Assembly (NCBI RefSeq): GCF_002300165.1
Contig: NZ_MLCE01000006.1
Coordinates: 1 to 64,000, forward strand
DNA: 64,000 nt
From: Streptomyces sp. Tue6028
GTDB lineage: Bacteria > Actinomycetota > Actinomycetes > Streptomycetales > Streptomycetaceae
Direction: 5' to 3'
The notes under the pieces are model-generated. The model did not search any database. It was not told the DNA's origin and was given only the letters and a program-made list of their open reading frames with translations. A program made the position numbers and the translations under genes. Positions 44,901 to 53,517 of the stretch are shown piece by piece; the stretch's first letter is position 1; each line of letters opens with the position of its first letter.

Positions 44901-46673
44901 GTGGGACCGCTCGGCCGCCGTGGCGGCGTCCGCCGCGCGTGCGGCCGTCAGTTCCGCGCGGGACTCGGCGGAGGCCGCCTCGCGGGCGTGCTCAAAGGCG
45001 CGGCGCGCGGCCTCGCGGGCGGTGTCCCAGGAGGCGACGGCCGTCTTCTCGGCGTCGCTGGCGGCGAGCGCGGCGCGGGCCGGGTCGGCGTCCGGGGCGC
45101 TGTCGTCGAGCCAGCCGGCGCGCACCGCCTCGGCGGTCTCCTGCTCGACCTCGGCGAGGCGCTGGCGCAGATGCCCGACCTCGCTGCGGGCGCGCTGAGC
45201 CGCGGTCGCCGCGGCGGTCGAGTCCGCGTAGGCCGTCTCGCCGACCTCCTGGAGACCGGCCGAGCGCTCCTCCTCCTCGTTGGCGAGGGTCTCGGCGCTC
45301 TCGGCGGCGCGGTGCAGGGCGCGGACCAGGTCGACGGCGGCCTTGGCGCGCGCGGCGAGCGCGGGCGCGGCGTCGCGTTCGGCCTCCCGGATCGCGGCGG
45401 CCACGCGCGCGGAGCGGTCGGCGGCCGCGCGATGCCGCAGCACGGCCTCGGCGGCCTGCCACGCGGAGTGCAGGGTGCGCGCGTCGGCGAGCTCGCGCTT
45501 CTGTGCCGTCGCGGACTTCTCGGCTCCGGCCAGCGCCAACGAGGCGTGCCGGTAGGCGAGTTCGGCGGCGATCAGGGCGCTGCGCTCGCGGGCACCCTCG
45601 GCGTGGGTGACGGCGTACGCGGCGGCGGTCACGCGCTGGGCGAGCTCCCCGGCCCGCACGCGCTCCTGCACGGCACGCGCGGACAGCCGGCGTGCCAGTG
45701 TCCGGGTGCGCCGCTCCGCGCCCGCGTGGATGTCACGCGCGCGTGCGCGCGCCTCGCTGACCTCGACGATCCGCCCGAGGAGTTCGACGGAGCCGGCCGT
45801 GAAGTCGCGCTCGGCGATGAGTTCGGCGCGGCGCCCCAGCTTGTTGCCGAAGCCGCCGACCAGGTCGGCGAGTCCGTCGGTGTCCCGGGTGTCGGTGACC
45901 GCGCGGAGCAGCAGGTCGGTGAAGTCGGAGTCCTTCTTGACCGCGAAGAGGCCGGCGGCCTCACCCTCGTCGGCGTTCATCTCCCGCTGGTAGCGGAAGA
46001 GTTCGGGGTCCAGACCCAGGTCGCCGAGGTGTTCGTTCCACCGGTCGTGGATCTCCTCCCAGTGCACTTCGAGGTGCGGGTACGCCTTGCCGGCCTCGGT
46101 GATCGCGTCCCGGAAGCCCTTCATGGTGCGGCGTCGTCCCTGTGCCCCGGACGCGCCCTCCACGGGTGGGCGCACTGCGGTGGACTCGGCGACGGGCAGA
46201 TTGTCCAGGCTCAGTCCGGGGCCGGGCCGGAAGGAGTACCAGGCCTCGGCGAACTTCCGCGGGTCGTTGGAGACCTGCCGGCCGCGCCATTCGCTGGCCT
46301 TGCCGACCACGACGCACTCGCCGGTCAGCGTGTGCTGCCACTCCAGCGCGACGTGCCCGCAGTCGTCGGCGAGCAGGAACTTGCGCAGGACGCCGGAGCT
46401 GGCGCCGCCGAGGGTGTTGCGGTGGCCGGGGAGCATCACGGAGAAGATCAGCTTGAGCAGCACCGACTTGCCGCCGCCGTTCTCCAGGAAGAGCACGCCC
46501 GCGGGAGCGGGCCGACGCGGCGGCCCCACCGGCTCCTCCTCGAAGAACTCCGCCTGGATGGGCGCGGGGTCGGGCACGGGCTCGCCGACACCCCGCAGGT
46601 CCAGCACGGTGTCGGCGTAGCGCGCACCGGCAGGCCCGATGGAGTAGAGGCGGACCCGGGACAGCTCGTACAT
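41961..46673 (-). CDS. SMC-like ATPase, MukB/JetC type
   Basis: A 1570-residue SMC-like protein. The N-terminal Walker A is ENGGGKS (64-70). Long Ala/Glu/Arg-rich coiled-coil regions follow, broken near the middle by a globular hinge-like segment (about 670-830, with LGEHGIPALPGWRYLAQAV and PELVDGVIITDPD). The C-terminal ABC signature FSGGQLLTAAIALYC lies near 1431 and Walker B TLFLDNPIG near 1468, where Asn replaces the usual catalytic Glu. It is the last gene of a three-gene operon in the JetA-JetB-JetC order. The condensin or plasmid-defence role is inference from architecture; no JetD-like gene is present. Confidence 0.8.
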   Translation of the reverse strand: MYELSRVRLYSIGPAGARYADTVLDLRGVGEPVPDPAPIQAEFFEEEPVGPPRRPAPAGVLFLENGGGKSVLLKLIFSVMLPGHRNTLGGASSGVLRKFLLADDCGHVALEWQHTLTGECVVVGKASEWRGRQVSNDPRKFAEAWYSFRPGPGLSLDNLPVAESTAVRPPVEGASGAQGRRRTMKGFRDAITEAGKAYPHLEVHWEEIHDRWNEHLGDLGLDPELFRYQREMNADEGEAAGLFAVKKDSDFTDLLLRAVTDTRDTDGLADLVGGFGNKLGRRAELIAERDFTAGSVELLGRIVEVSEARARARDIHAGAERRTRTLARRLSARAVQERVRAGELAQRVTAAAYAVTHAEGARERSALIAAELAYRHASLALAGAEKSATAQKRELADARTLHSAWQAAEAVLRHRAAADRSARVAAAIREAERDAAPALAARAKAAVDLVRALHRAAESAETLANEEEERSAGLQEVGETAYADSTAAATAAQRARSEVGHLRQRLAEVEQETAEAVRAGWLDDSAPDADPARAALAASDAEKTAVASWDTAREAARRAFEHAREAASAESRAELTAARAADAATAAERSHEAERRTAETMAQEERLAELLGLPAAARTVRGTVPVPRTGDSAAGDARSGVGHGKEDGAAAGRSGADDTWDTAESPLAPHELDHYADELRELLDDGVAAAERQLFELRTAAADDARILGALGDGGLLPPGPDVLATVEYLGEHGIPALPGWRYLAQAVDPADHARVLAARPELVDGVIITDPDTHARAREVLGDAALLPRSAVAVGTAAALLAPTPAPDAGDGGVFLVPPNPAMHDEHAADEERQTLRSRATQRDEEIRVLAGRLAKDRELAARLASWRTGCPAGRLAELATAAGEARAFADEAEAELAEARTVRAEADEAAAEAAHVRDERQEAAQRARRAADALAGLAFRLRERAGWQVKVRELADEAAESEARAQVCLERARAADEDRRAAQRAADDARRTARALRAERAEIAGAPDDVPEDGTAASQSPLPALREAYRAASQLYEKVGVGADLRAEQARAESDESAALAELDRLSNKVRTRAAQLLESPDGSDGPSRQAAAARAEELVQLLETRMSTASEQLGRLRGEAERHAPEDGEAHTRLPEELLPRDAEHAQSLLRTAMGELTSRVEALEQAREAHAELLAAHRAAEDAAGGFDETSALLRDLLREHADEEQEESEPYPGTLEEARHSAAETRRSLRGCAADLSAAESAVREAGDVLVRHANSTRYEQVRTPARQQIRELPAAALPEHAQKWADAFAPRLRVLTDELAQLERNRDSIVDRLRGLVESSLATLRSAQRLSRLPEGLGEWSGQEFLRIRFEEPDQATLTERLGEVVDEATRAAVRKNSDMRRDGMSLLLRGVSAALQPKGIAVEILKPDAVLRAERVPVGQMGDVFSGGQLLTAAIALYCTMAALRSNDRGRDKHRHAGTLFLDNPIGRANATYLLELQRAVSDALGVQLLYTTGLFDTTALAEFPLVIRLRNDADLRAGLKYISVEEHLRPGLPQQAQAGEAVHSEITATRMYKRPAPSTPQP

Positions 46674-46710
46674 GGCGGCGGACTCTCGTAGTCGTGAGGG
46701 GGTGAGTCGG

Positions 46711-47589
46711 TCAGGAGTGGAAAGGCAGTCCGGCTTCGGCGGCCAGCTCGAGGTCGTCGGTGTCCTCGGTGGGCATCAGGGTCGCGGTGCCGTCGGTCAC
46801 CGGGACGACGCCCAGTTCCAGGAGCTCGGCCATGGCCGCGCTGCCCGCCATGTCGCGGACCTGGAGCTGATAGCGGGCCGTGGTGCGGTACGTGCCTCCT
46901 GCGTCGTCCCCGGTGCGCTGGAGGAATCCCGAGTCGGTGAGGAAGGCGGCCGCCTTGCCGACGATGCCGGTGGTCGAGCCGGCCAGTCGTCTCGCGTCCT
47001 TGGTGGCGCCGGTGGAGCTGCGGCGCGCCCAGATCCGCCAGGCCGCCTCCAGACCCGGGGCGTCCGTCGCCGGGTCGGTGTTCTCGCCCTGGTCGCCCGC
47101 CCGCTCCTCCAGGCGCCTGCAGGCCTGTCGGACGAACGCGTCGACGCCGTTGACCGAGACGCGTCCGATGTATCCGTCGTCCGCGAGATCCTCGGGGCGG
47201 GGGAAGGCGAGGGCGGCGACCGCGAGGTGGGCGAGCCCGTGCAGGAAGCGGTCGCCTGAGTCGGCCGACGCGCGGCGGGCGTAGTCGCCCATCCGGACGG
47301 CGAACACGGAGTCCTCGGCGGCGGTCACCGCCATCCCCGCGCGCGGGGACACCTCCAGCACGACCAGCCCGAGTCCGGCGGCCACGGCGTCGGCGAGCCG
47401 TGCGAACGGCGGGTCCTCGCGGTACCGGCGCAGCAGCTCGGTGTACTCCTGGTCGCGGGCGGGCTGGAGCTTGGGCTGCAGCCCGAAGGCGACGAGCCGC
47501 GCCGCGTCGGCGGCGTCGGCCGGGGTGACGGGGGCGTGCGCCGGAGCGGCGGTGGCCTCCGCTTCACTCCACTCGACGTGCTCGGTCAC
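46711..47589 (-). CDS. Winged-helix subunit, MukE/JetB-like
   Basis: A 292-residue soluble protein. There is an acidic Ala-rich start, then a helical body; TDSGFLQRTGDDAGGTYRTTARYQLQVRDM near the C-terminus looks like a winged-helix wing, consistent with KITE proteins that bind kleisins. It lies 37 bp before the SMC-like gene, in the position and size class of MukE/JetB. The GTG at 47589 follows AAGGAG. I assign it from gene order and size, not from a recognised motif. Confidence 0.65.
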   Translation of the reverse strand: MTEHVEWSEAEATAAPAHAPVTPADAADAARLVAFGLQPKLQPARDQEYTELLRRYREDPPFARLADAVAAGLGLVVLEVSPRAGMAVTAAEDSVFAVRMGDYARRASADSGDRFLHGLAHLAVAALAFPRPEDLADDGYIGRVSVNGVDAFVRQACRRLEERAGDQGENTDPATDAPGLEAAWRIWARRSSTGATKDARRLAGSTTGIVGKAAAFLTDSGFLQRTGDDAGGTYRTTARYQLQVRDMAGSAAMAELLELGVVPVTDGTATLMPTEDTDDLELAAEAGLPFHS

Positions 47590-47817
47590 GGCTGGGGCTC
47601 CTTGGTCGGGGTCTGCTTCATCACGTACGTCAATGTCAGGGGGCTGTCGCCCGGTGTCTCGTGCGGCTTGCGCCGGGCCGGGGGTCCGGTCCGGGCCGGG
47701 CCGCTCGCGCGGCTCCCGGCCGGCGTCCCGCGGGCTCCGTCGCGGGGCCCGGCGCCATGTCCGGCCGGGGTCAGGCGGGCGTCGGTCCGGTCCCGCGCCC
47801 GGCTGCGGTCCGGCATC

Positions 47818-49344
47818 TCATGCGGCTTCCGTGCGGTCCGCCGCCATCCCCGCCGCGTCCAGCAGGGCGGTGCCGACGATGAGGTCGGCGCCGCCGAACT
47901 CCGGATCGTCCAGCTCCGTGCCGTCGTCCACCGCGAAGAGCAGCTTCTCCTCGCCCTGTCGGTAGGCGGTGCCGACCGGCGGGCTGGCCGCGTGGACGGC
48001 CAGCAGCGCGACCAGGTAGGGCAGTTCGGGGTCGCGGCGGCGGGCTTCGGCGAGGAGACCGGACAGGCGGCGCGGCGCGTCCGCGGGCAGGTCGAGCAGC
48101 TCCCTCGCGGAGGCGAGCTGCTCCTCACTGAACCGGCTGTCGTCCGGCGTGGCGATCAGATCGGGCTCGGGCATCTCGGCGCCGAGGTGCTCCCGCTCCA
48201 GAGGCGGGGTCAGGAGCAGGTCGACGAGATCCCCGACGCGTACGGCGACGGGGGTGCGCAGCCCCGTCCCGCGGGCGAAGAAGGCGTCGGTGACGCGCAG
48301 CGCCTGCTCCACCGGCAGGGGCAGTACGGGGGCGACGAGATGTCCGTACAGGTCGATGCCGGACGTCGTCATCGGGGTCGCGAAGGCCTGCCGGTCCTGC
48401 TCCGCGCGGAACAGGGGACCCGCCTCCAGCAGCCGGGACTGGAGCTGGGTGTGCCTGCGGATGCAGTCCTTGACGATGTCGACGAGCTCGGCGGCCCGCC
48501 GCTTGTGCTCGGGGTCCTCGGACTCGTCCCGGGCCTTGCGGATGTTGGTGAGGATCGCGTTCTCGTGGCGGTACCGGTCGGCCACGTGGTCCAGCGCCTC
48601 GGCGATCATGTCCGGGACGGCCTGGAGCCAGTCGACGGCCCGCACATTGCGGCGGGTCGCGTCCAGCGCCCGGCGGAGCGTCTCGGAGTACTGCACGGTG
48701 CGGTAGCGGGCCTGCTCGGCGGCGAGCTGGGCGTCCGCGAGCCGACCCCTGCTGATCAGCACCTCCAGCTTGACCTCGGCGGCGATCTGCGCGCTGGTGA
48801 CGTCGGTGTCGAGGGCGCCGACGAGGACGTTGACCGCTTCGTCGGTCGTACGGAGGTAGACGCTGCCGCCGTATCCGGGCACCTCCTCGATCAGCTTGAA
48901 GTCGTAGTCGCGGCGGACGTAGGAGCCGTCGGGCGCGAAGGTGCCGTACACCGCGCGGAAGCCGCGGTCGACGCTGCCGACGTTGATCAGGTTCTCCAGG
49001 ACCCAGCGGGCCACGCGCTCGTGCTCGGCGACGGGCCGCCGCGGGGCCTGCGCGGCGATGCGCGGGATGAGCCTGGCCACTATCTGGTCGTGGTCGGCGC
49101 CCGTGTCGAAGTCCATGTTGAGTGTGACGAGGTCGATGGCGGCGAGGGCGATCTCCGCCATTCCGTAGACCGTGTACTCACCCGCGAGGTTCGCCTTGCG
49201 TGCGTCGAGGTCGTGCAGCGGCGCGGTGCAGGCGAGCGCGCGCAGACGCCGCGCCAGGCCCTCGTCGGCGGCCGGGCCCGGTGCCGGGCGCGGCCCCGCG
49301 CTGAGCTGGGGCGGAACGCTGTCCGTCGATGCAGGCGAAGTCAC
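47818..49344 (-). CDS. Kleisin-like subunit, MukF/JetA-like
   Basis: A 508-residue mostly helical protein, first in the SMC-like operon, in the position and size class of MukF/JetA. The GTG at 49344 was chosen because a promoter (-35 TCGACC at 49381-49376, 18-bp spacer, -10 TAGTCT at 49357-49352) lies 7 bases upstream; the mRNA is probably leaderless. A longer frame to 49374 would include the promoter. A 228-bp GC-rich, gene-free gap with a partly duplicated TCTCRTGCGGCTT element separates it from the second gene. Confidence 0.65.
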   Translation of the reverse strand: MTSPASTDSVPPQLSAGPRPAPGPAADEGLARRLRALACTAPLHDLDARKANLAGEYTVYGMAEIALAAIDLVTLNMDFDTGADHDQIVARLIPRIAAQAPRRPVAEHERVARWVLENLINVGSVDRGFRAVYGTFAPDGSYVRRDYDFKLIEEVPGYGGSVYLRTTDEAVNVLVGALDTDVTSAQIAAEVKLEVLISRGRLADAQLAAEQARYRTVQYSETLRRALDATRRNVRAVDWLQAVPDMIAEALDHVADRYRHENAILTNIRKARDESEDPEHKRRAAELVDIVKDCIRRHTQLQSRLLEAGPLFRAEQDRQAFATPMTTSGIDLYGHLVAPVLPLPVEQALRVTDAFFARGTGLRTPVAVRVGDLVDLLLTPPLEREHLGAEMPEPDLIATPDDSRFSEEQLASARELLDLPADAPRRLSGLLAEARRRDPELPYLVALLAVHAASPPVGTAYRQGEEKLLFAVDDGTELDDPEFGGADLIVGTALLDAAGMAADRTEAA

Positions 49345-49438
49345 GGTGCACAGACTAGGTCCTCGGTCTGACAACGGTCGAAACGACGCAGATGCGACCG
49401 GCGGTCACGACGGGCGCGGGGGTGGCCCCCCGGCCCGG

Positions 49439-50143
49439 TCAGGCGGTGCCCTGCGCCGCGTCGGCCACCCGCCGCCCGTACACCTCGACGAGTCCTCTGA
49501 GCGAGTCGTCGAGGTAGACGGAGAGCAGTCGCTCGGCGCCGTCCCGGTCGCCGTCCTGGAGGGTGCGGAGGATGTCGCGGTTACGGACGAGGTAGGGCTC
49601 GTGCAGCCGCCGGGGGTCGTCCACCACGTGGAAGGCGAGGCGGAGTTCTGCGAAGACGCTGCGCATCAGCTCGTCGGTGCGGTCGCTCCCGGCGAGCGCC
49701 ACCAGTTCCCGGTGGAAGTGGATGTTGGCGGTGGAGACGCCCTTCCAGTCGCCTTCGCGCGCCGCCCGCTGTCCGTCGGCGACGGCGTGGGCGAGGCCGT
49801 CCACGGCGTACGGCGGCTCGCCGAGGCCCCGGACCACGGCGCACTCGACGAGGGAGCGGGTGCGGTAGATGTCCTCGACGTCGTCGACGGTCAGCACCCG
49901 CACGAAGACGCCGCGGTTGAGTTCGTGGACCAGCAGCCGTTCGTGCGTGAGCAGCCGGAAGGCCTCCCGCAGGGTGTTGCGGGAGACGCCGAGCGCCCCG
50001 CCGATGCTGTCCTCGGACAACCGCGTGCCGGGCGGGAAGAACCCGTCGGCGATACGGCTCCTGAGGATGTCCGAGACCCGCTCGGCGGTGCTGGTGCGGC
50101 CCAGCAGGGCGCGATCGTCGGCCAGTCCCGTCAGCTCTGCCAT
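49439..50143 (-). CDS. GntR-family (FadR/FCD) regulator of the 5-oxoproline operon
   Basis: A 234-residue regulator: N-terminal winged helix (about 19-80: RVSDILRSRIADGFFPPGTRLSEDSIGGALGVSRNTLREAFRLLTHE) and a C-terminal all-helical FCD effector domain with metal-site histidines in FHRELVALAGS. FCD proteins respond to carboxylic acids or amino-acid derivatives. It diverges from the MFS-DUF1445-pxpABC operon, with a consensus FadR-type operator between them, so 5-oxoproline or D-glutamate is a plausible effector. Confidence 0.9.
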   Translation of the reverse strand: MAELTGLADDRALLGRTSTAERVSDILRSRIADGFFPPGTRLSEDSIGGALGVSRNTLREAFRLLTHERLLVHELNRGVFVRVLTVDDVEDIYRTRSLVECAVVRGLGEPPYAVDGLAHAVADGQRAAREGDWKGVSTANIHFHRELVALAGSDRTDELMRSVFAELRLAFHVVDDPRRLHEPYLVRNRDILRTLQDGDRDGAERLLSVYLDDSLRGLVEVYGRRVADAAQGTA

Positions 50144-50192
50144 GCCCGGAATTCAATCGCAGATACAAGAACGAAACAACATGGGTATTGAG

Positions 50193-50209
50193 GGATCGTT
50201 CAACGATCC
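50193..50209. promoter_or_regulatory. FadR-type operator
   Basis: GGATCGTTCAACGATCC is a perfect inverted repeat with a one-base centre. Its core TCGTTCAACGA (50196-50206) fits the FadR-subfamily consensus TNGTNNNACNA. It lies 50 bp upstream of the regulator gene and 335 bp before the MFS gene. Confidence 0.75.
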
Positions 50210-50543
50210 TCTACCTTGACGGTCAGGCGTCATCCGCTCGGCTTCACCGCACCACCCGAACAATCGCGGACAAATCACCCATAACCGCATAGGTGTTGCT
50301 CGTACGGCTGCGGACGCATTTCCAGCGCAGCCACGAACCGCACACGCACGCACCTGCTCGCACGACCGCACACGCCAGGCAGCAGGACTCACACACGCCA
50401 GGCCGCAGTACTCGCACCCGCACCGCCCGCACGACCGCGCACGGCAGGCCGCCGACCCGCACACGCACCGCTCCGGCGTCCGCCGTCCGCGCGCCGCACC
50501 GCTCAGCCCCAAGCACCCTCCGTCCCCTCACTGTGAGGTGCCC
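50210..50543 (+). other. Long 5' region of the pxp operon with 23-bp repeat
   Basis: This 334-bp gene-free stretch begins with TTGACG (50216-50221), a possible -35 box, and continues as a C/A-rich run. A 23-bp element with CACACGCCAGG is repeated at 50369 and 50392, and other CGCAC runs resemble those upstream of the APC permease (38520-38700). Both precede transporter genes. No coding frame in it looks real. Confidence 0.5.
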
Positions 50544-51863
50544 ATGAGCACAACCCCTCCGTCCCAGGCCCTGACCCCCGACGCCCGGCCGGGCGCACCC
50601 GAACCCGCCGATCAGGACGGCGCGTTCGGCTGGCTGCGGGCGCTCGGCCCGCGGGGCCGCCGCGCCTTCGGCGGCGCCTTCGGCGGCTACGCCCTCGACT
50701 CGTACGACTACTTCACACTGCCGCTCAGCATGGTCGCGCTGGCCGCGTACTTCGGCCTGGACAGCGGCCAGACCGGCCTGTTCACCACGGTCACGCTGGT
50801 CGTCTCGGCGATCGGCGGCGCGGTCGCCGGTGTCGTCGCGGACCGCATCGGGCGCGTGAAGGCGCTGCTCCTCACCGTGGCCACCTACGCGGTGTTCACC
50901 GTGGCCTGCGGCTTCGCGCCCAACTACGAGACACTGCTGGTGTTCCGGGCCCTTCAGGGCCTCGGCTTCGGCGGCGAGTGGGCGGTCGGCGCGATCCTGG
51001 TCGCCGAGTACGCGAGCCCTCGCCACCGCGGCCGTACGCTCGGCGCGGTCCAGAGCTCCTGGGCCGTCGGCTGGGGGCTCGCGGTCGTCGTCTACACGCT
51101 GGTCTTCCAGTACGTCGACGACGACCTCGCCTGGCGCGTGATGTTCTGGACCGGCGCGCTGCCCGCACTGCTCGTCGTCTGGGTCCGCCGCAAGGTGCAG
51201 GACGCACCCGAGGCGGCCGCCCAGCGCGAGAAGAGCGCCCGGAAGGGCTCGTTCACCGCCATCTTCAAGCCCGCCGGCGCCGACGGTCCCGGCCTGCTGC
51301 GCACCACGTTCTTCGCGGTCCTGCTCTCCACCGGAGTCCAGGGCGGCTACTACACGCTGGCCACCTGGGTGCCCACCTACCTGAAGACGGAACGCGGTCT
51401 GTCCGTCGTCGGCACCGGCAGCTACCTCACGTTCCTGATCTCCGGGGCCTTCATCGGCTACCTCACCGGCGGTCACCTCACCGACAAGCTCGGCCGCAAG
51501 CGCAACATCCTGCTCTTCGCGATCCTCTCGGCGGCCTGCATCCTCGCGTACGCGAACATACCCAGCGGCGCCGACGACCTGCTCCTCGTGCTCGGTTTCC
51601 CGCTGGGCTTCTGCATGTCGGCCATCTTCAGCGGCTTCGGCTCGTTCCTGAGCGAGCTGTACCCGGCCGCGGTGCGCGGCACGGGGCAGGGCTTCACGTA
51701 CAACACCGGGCGTGCCGTGGGCGCGGTCTTCCCCACCACCGTCGGTTTCCTGGCCGACAGTTGGGGTGTGGGCGGCGCGCTGGTCTTCGGCGCGATCGGC
51801 TACGCCCTCGCCGCGGTGGCCCTCCTCGGGCTCCCCGAGACGCGCGGGAAGGAACTCCTGTGA
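50544..51863 (+). CDS. MFS transporter (sialate/benzoate-symporter-like)
   Basis: A 439-residue MFS protein with about 12 helices. The loop motif [13 protein letters not shown] sits between helices 2 and 3, and [37 protein letters not shown] and [17 protein letters not shown] resemble proton symporters for organic acids. As first gene of the 5-oxoproline operon it probably imports 5-oxoproline or a related acid. The ATG at 50544 follows a GTGAGGTG site; an in-frame GTG at 50538 lies within that site. The stop overlaps the next start (GTGA). Confidence 0.88.
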   Translation: MSTTPPSQALTPDARPGAPEPADQDGAFGWLRALGPRGRRAFGGAFGGYALDSYDYFTLPLSMVALAAYFGLDSGQTGLFTTVTLVVSAIGGAVAGVVADRIGRVKALLLTVATYAVFTVACGFAPNYETLLVFRALQGLGFGGEWAVGAILVAEYASPRHRGRTLGAVQSSWAVGWGLAVVVYTLVFQYVDDDLAWRVMFWTGALPALLVVWVRRKVQDAPEAAAQREKSARKGSFTAIFKPAGADGPGLLRTTFFAVLLSTGVQGGYYTLATWVPTYLKTERGLSVVGTGSYLTFLISGAFIGYLTGGHLTDKLGRKRNILLFAILSAACILAYANIPSGADDLLLVLGFPLGFCMSAIFSGFGSFLSELYPAAVRGTGQGFTYNTGRAVGAVFPTTVGFLADSWGVGGALVFGAIGYALAAVALLGLPETRGKELL

Positions 51864-52720
51864 AGGACACCCTCCAGGTGCGCCCGTCGAGTCTCCCCGG
51901 CCGGCAACTCCCCGCAACGGGCGCGCCCGACCGCGACGGCCACGCGCACGCGTGGACGCCCGCAGAGGCGCGGGCCCGCTTCCGTTCGGGCCTGTCCGGC
52001 CCCACCGCGGGGGTCGCCGCGGGCCACACGCAGGCGAACCTCATCTCGGTCCCCGCCGACTGGGCGTACGAGATGCTGCTGTTCTGCCAGCGCAACCCCA
52101 AACCCTGCCCGGTGCTGGACGTCACCGACGCCGGTGCCTGGACCACTCCGCTCGCCGAGGGTGCCGACCTGCGCACCGACCTTCCGCGCTACCGGGTGTG
52201 GGAGCACGGCGAGTTGGTCGACGAGCCGACGGACGTGCTGGACCGCTGGCGTGACGACCTGGTGTCCTTCCTCATCGGGTGCAGCTTCACCTTCGAGTGG
52301 GCGCTGAGCGAGGCGGGGGTACCGATGCGCCACATCGAACAGGGCCGCAACGTCTCGATGTACGTGACGGCGCGTCAGTGCCGGCCCGCGGGGCGGCTGC
52401 ACGGCCCGATGGTGGTGTCGATGCGCCCCGTCCCGCCCGAGCATCTGGCGGCGGCGATCAGGGAGAGCAGTCTGCTGCCCGCCGTGCACGGCGGGCCGGT
52501 CCACTGCGGTGAACCGTCGGGGCTGGGCGTCGAGGACCTCGCACGCCCCGACTTCGGCGATCCCGTGGACTTCGCGCCGGACGACATCCCGGTGTTCTGG
52601 GCGTGCGGTGTCACGCCCCAGGCTGCCGTGATGGCCTCCCGCCCCCCTTTCGCGATCACCCACGCACCCGGTCAGATGTTCCTCACGGACACCCGTGACG
52701 AGCAGTACCGCGTGGCGTGA
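51860..52720 (+). CDS. DUF1445 putative hydro-lyase (D-glutamate cyclase family)
   Basis: A 286-residue DUF1445 protein with [36 protein letters not shown], the EQGRNVSMY segment, and [13 protein letters not shown] and [12 protein letters not shown] near the end. Mammalian relatives cyclise D-glutamate to 5-oxo-D-proline, and bacterial copies often sit beside pxpABC. So it probably makes or interconverts the substrate of the oxoprolinase. Its GTG overlaps the transporter stop. Confidence 0.85.
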   Translation: MKDTLQVRPSSLPGRQLPATGAPDRDGHAHAWTPAEARARFRSGLSGPTAGVAAGHTQANLISVPADWAYEMLLFCQRNPKPCPVLDVTDAGAWTTPLAEGADLRTDLPRYRVWEHGELVDEPTDVLDRWRDDLVSFLIGCSFTFEWALSEAGVPMRHIEQGRNVSMYVTARQCRPAGRLHGPMVVSMRPVPPEHLAAAIRESSLLPAVHGGPVHCGEPSGLGVEDLARPDFGDPVDFAPDDIPVFWACGVTPQAAVMASRPPFAITHAPGQMFLTDTRDEQYRVA

Positions 52721-52758
52721 CGCGGCCCACGACGACCGAACAGGAGGGACCGCTCCCC

Positions 52759-53517
52759 ATGACCCCGATCGATCTCAACGCCGACCTCGGCGAGGGCTTC
52801 GGCCGCTGGCGGCTGACCGACGACGAGCAACTGCTGTCCGTCGTCACCAGCGCCAACGTGGCCTGCGGCTTCCACGCCGGGGACGCGGCCACCATGCGGC
52901 GGGTGTGCGCGCTGGCGGCCGAGCGCGGCGTGCGGATCGGTGCCCAGGTCTCCTACCGGGACCTGGCGGGGTTCGGACGGCGCGCGATGGACGTGCCGTC
53001 GGACGAGCTGGCCGCCGAAGTGGCCTACCAGATCGGTGCCTTGGAGGTCTTCGCGCGCGCGGCCGGGGCACGTGTCGCGTACGTGAAGCCGCACGGCGCG
53101 CTCTACAACCGTGTGGTGCACGACGAGGAGCAGGCGGCGGCGGTCGTCGAGGGCGTCCGGCTCGCGGACGCCGCCCTGCCCGTCCTCGGCCTGCCGTCGT
53201 CCCGCTTCCTGAAACTCGCCGAACAGGCCGGGCTGCCCACCGCCACCGAGGCGTTCGCGGACCGCGCGTACACCGAGGAGGGCACGCTGGTGCCGCGGAG
53301 CCAGGACGGCGCGGTCATCACGGACGCCGAGGCCGTGGTCGAGCGCTCGGTGGGGCTGGCCCGCCTCGGTGAGGTGAGCGCCCTGTCCGGGACCCGCATC
53401 CCGGTCCGGGCACGCTCTCTGTGCCTGCACGGGGACACCCCGGGCGCGGTCGACCTGGCCCGCCGCGTGCGCGAACGCCTGGAGTCCTCCGGCGTCCGCG
53501 TGGAGGCGTTCGCATGA
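52759..53517 (+). CDS. pxpA: 5-oxoprolinase subunit A
   Basis: A 252-residue LamB/YcsF protein starting with the family signature IDLNADLGEGFGRW and continuing with SANVACGFHAGDAATM, VSYRDLAGFGRR and VKPHGALYN. PxpABC cleaves 5-oxoproline to glutamate with ATP. The ATG at 52759 follows GGAGGGAC; an earlier GTG at 52717 lies inside the DUF1445 gene. The stop overlaps the pxpB start. Confidence 0.93.
   Translation: MTPIDLNADLGEGFGRWRLTDDEQLLSVVTSANVACGFHAGDAATMRRVCALAAERGVRIGAQVSYRDLAGFGRRAMDVPSDELAAEVAYQIGALEVFARAAGARVAYVKPHGALYNRVVHDEEQAAAVVEGVRLADAALPVLGLPSSRFLKLAEQAGLPTATEAFADRAYTEEGTLVPRSQDGAVITDAEAVVERSVGLARLGEVSALSGTRIPVRARSLCLHGDTPGAVDLARRVRERLESSGVRVEAFA

Noticed and set aside
42021..46691. 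A 1556-codon open frame on the plus strand opposite the SMC-like gene.
   Set aside because: It is the antisense shadow of a GC-biased gene; its composition is Gly/Arg/Val-rich with no motifs, while the minus strand has clear ATPase motifs.
46711..49344. Firm naming of the two small SMC-operon genes as mukE/jetB and mukF/jetA.
   Set aside because: Assignment rests on order and size; I could not see diagnostic motifs, so no gene symbols are given.
41961..49374. A complete Wadjet system including JetD.
   Set aside because: No gene with a topoisomerase VI-like or DUF2220-type nuclease pattern is present on either side; only the A, B and C positions can be argued.
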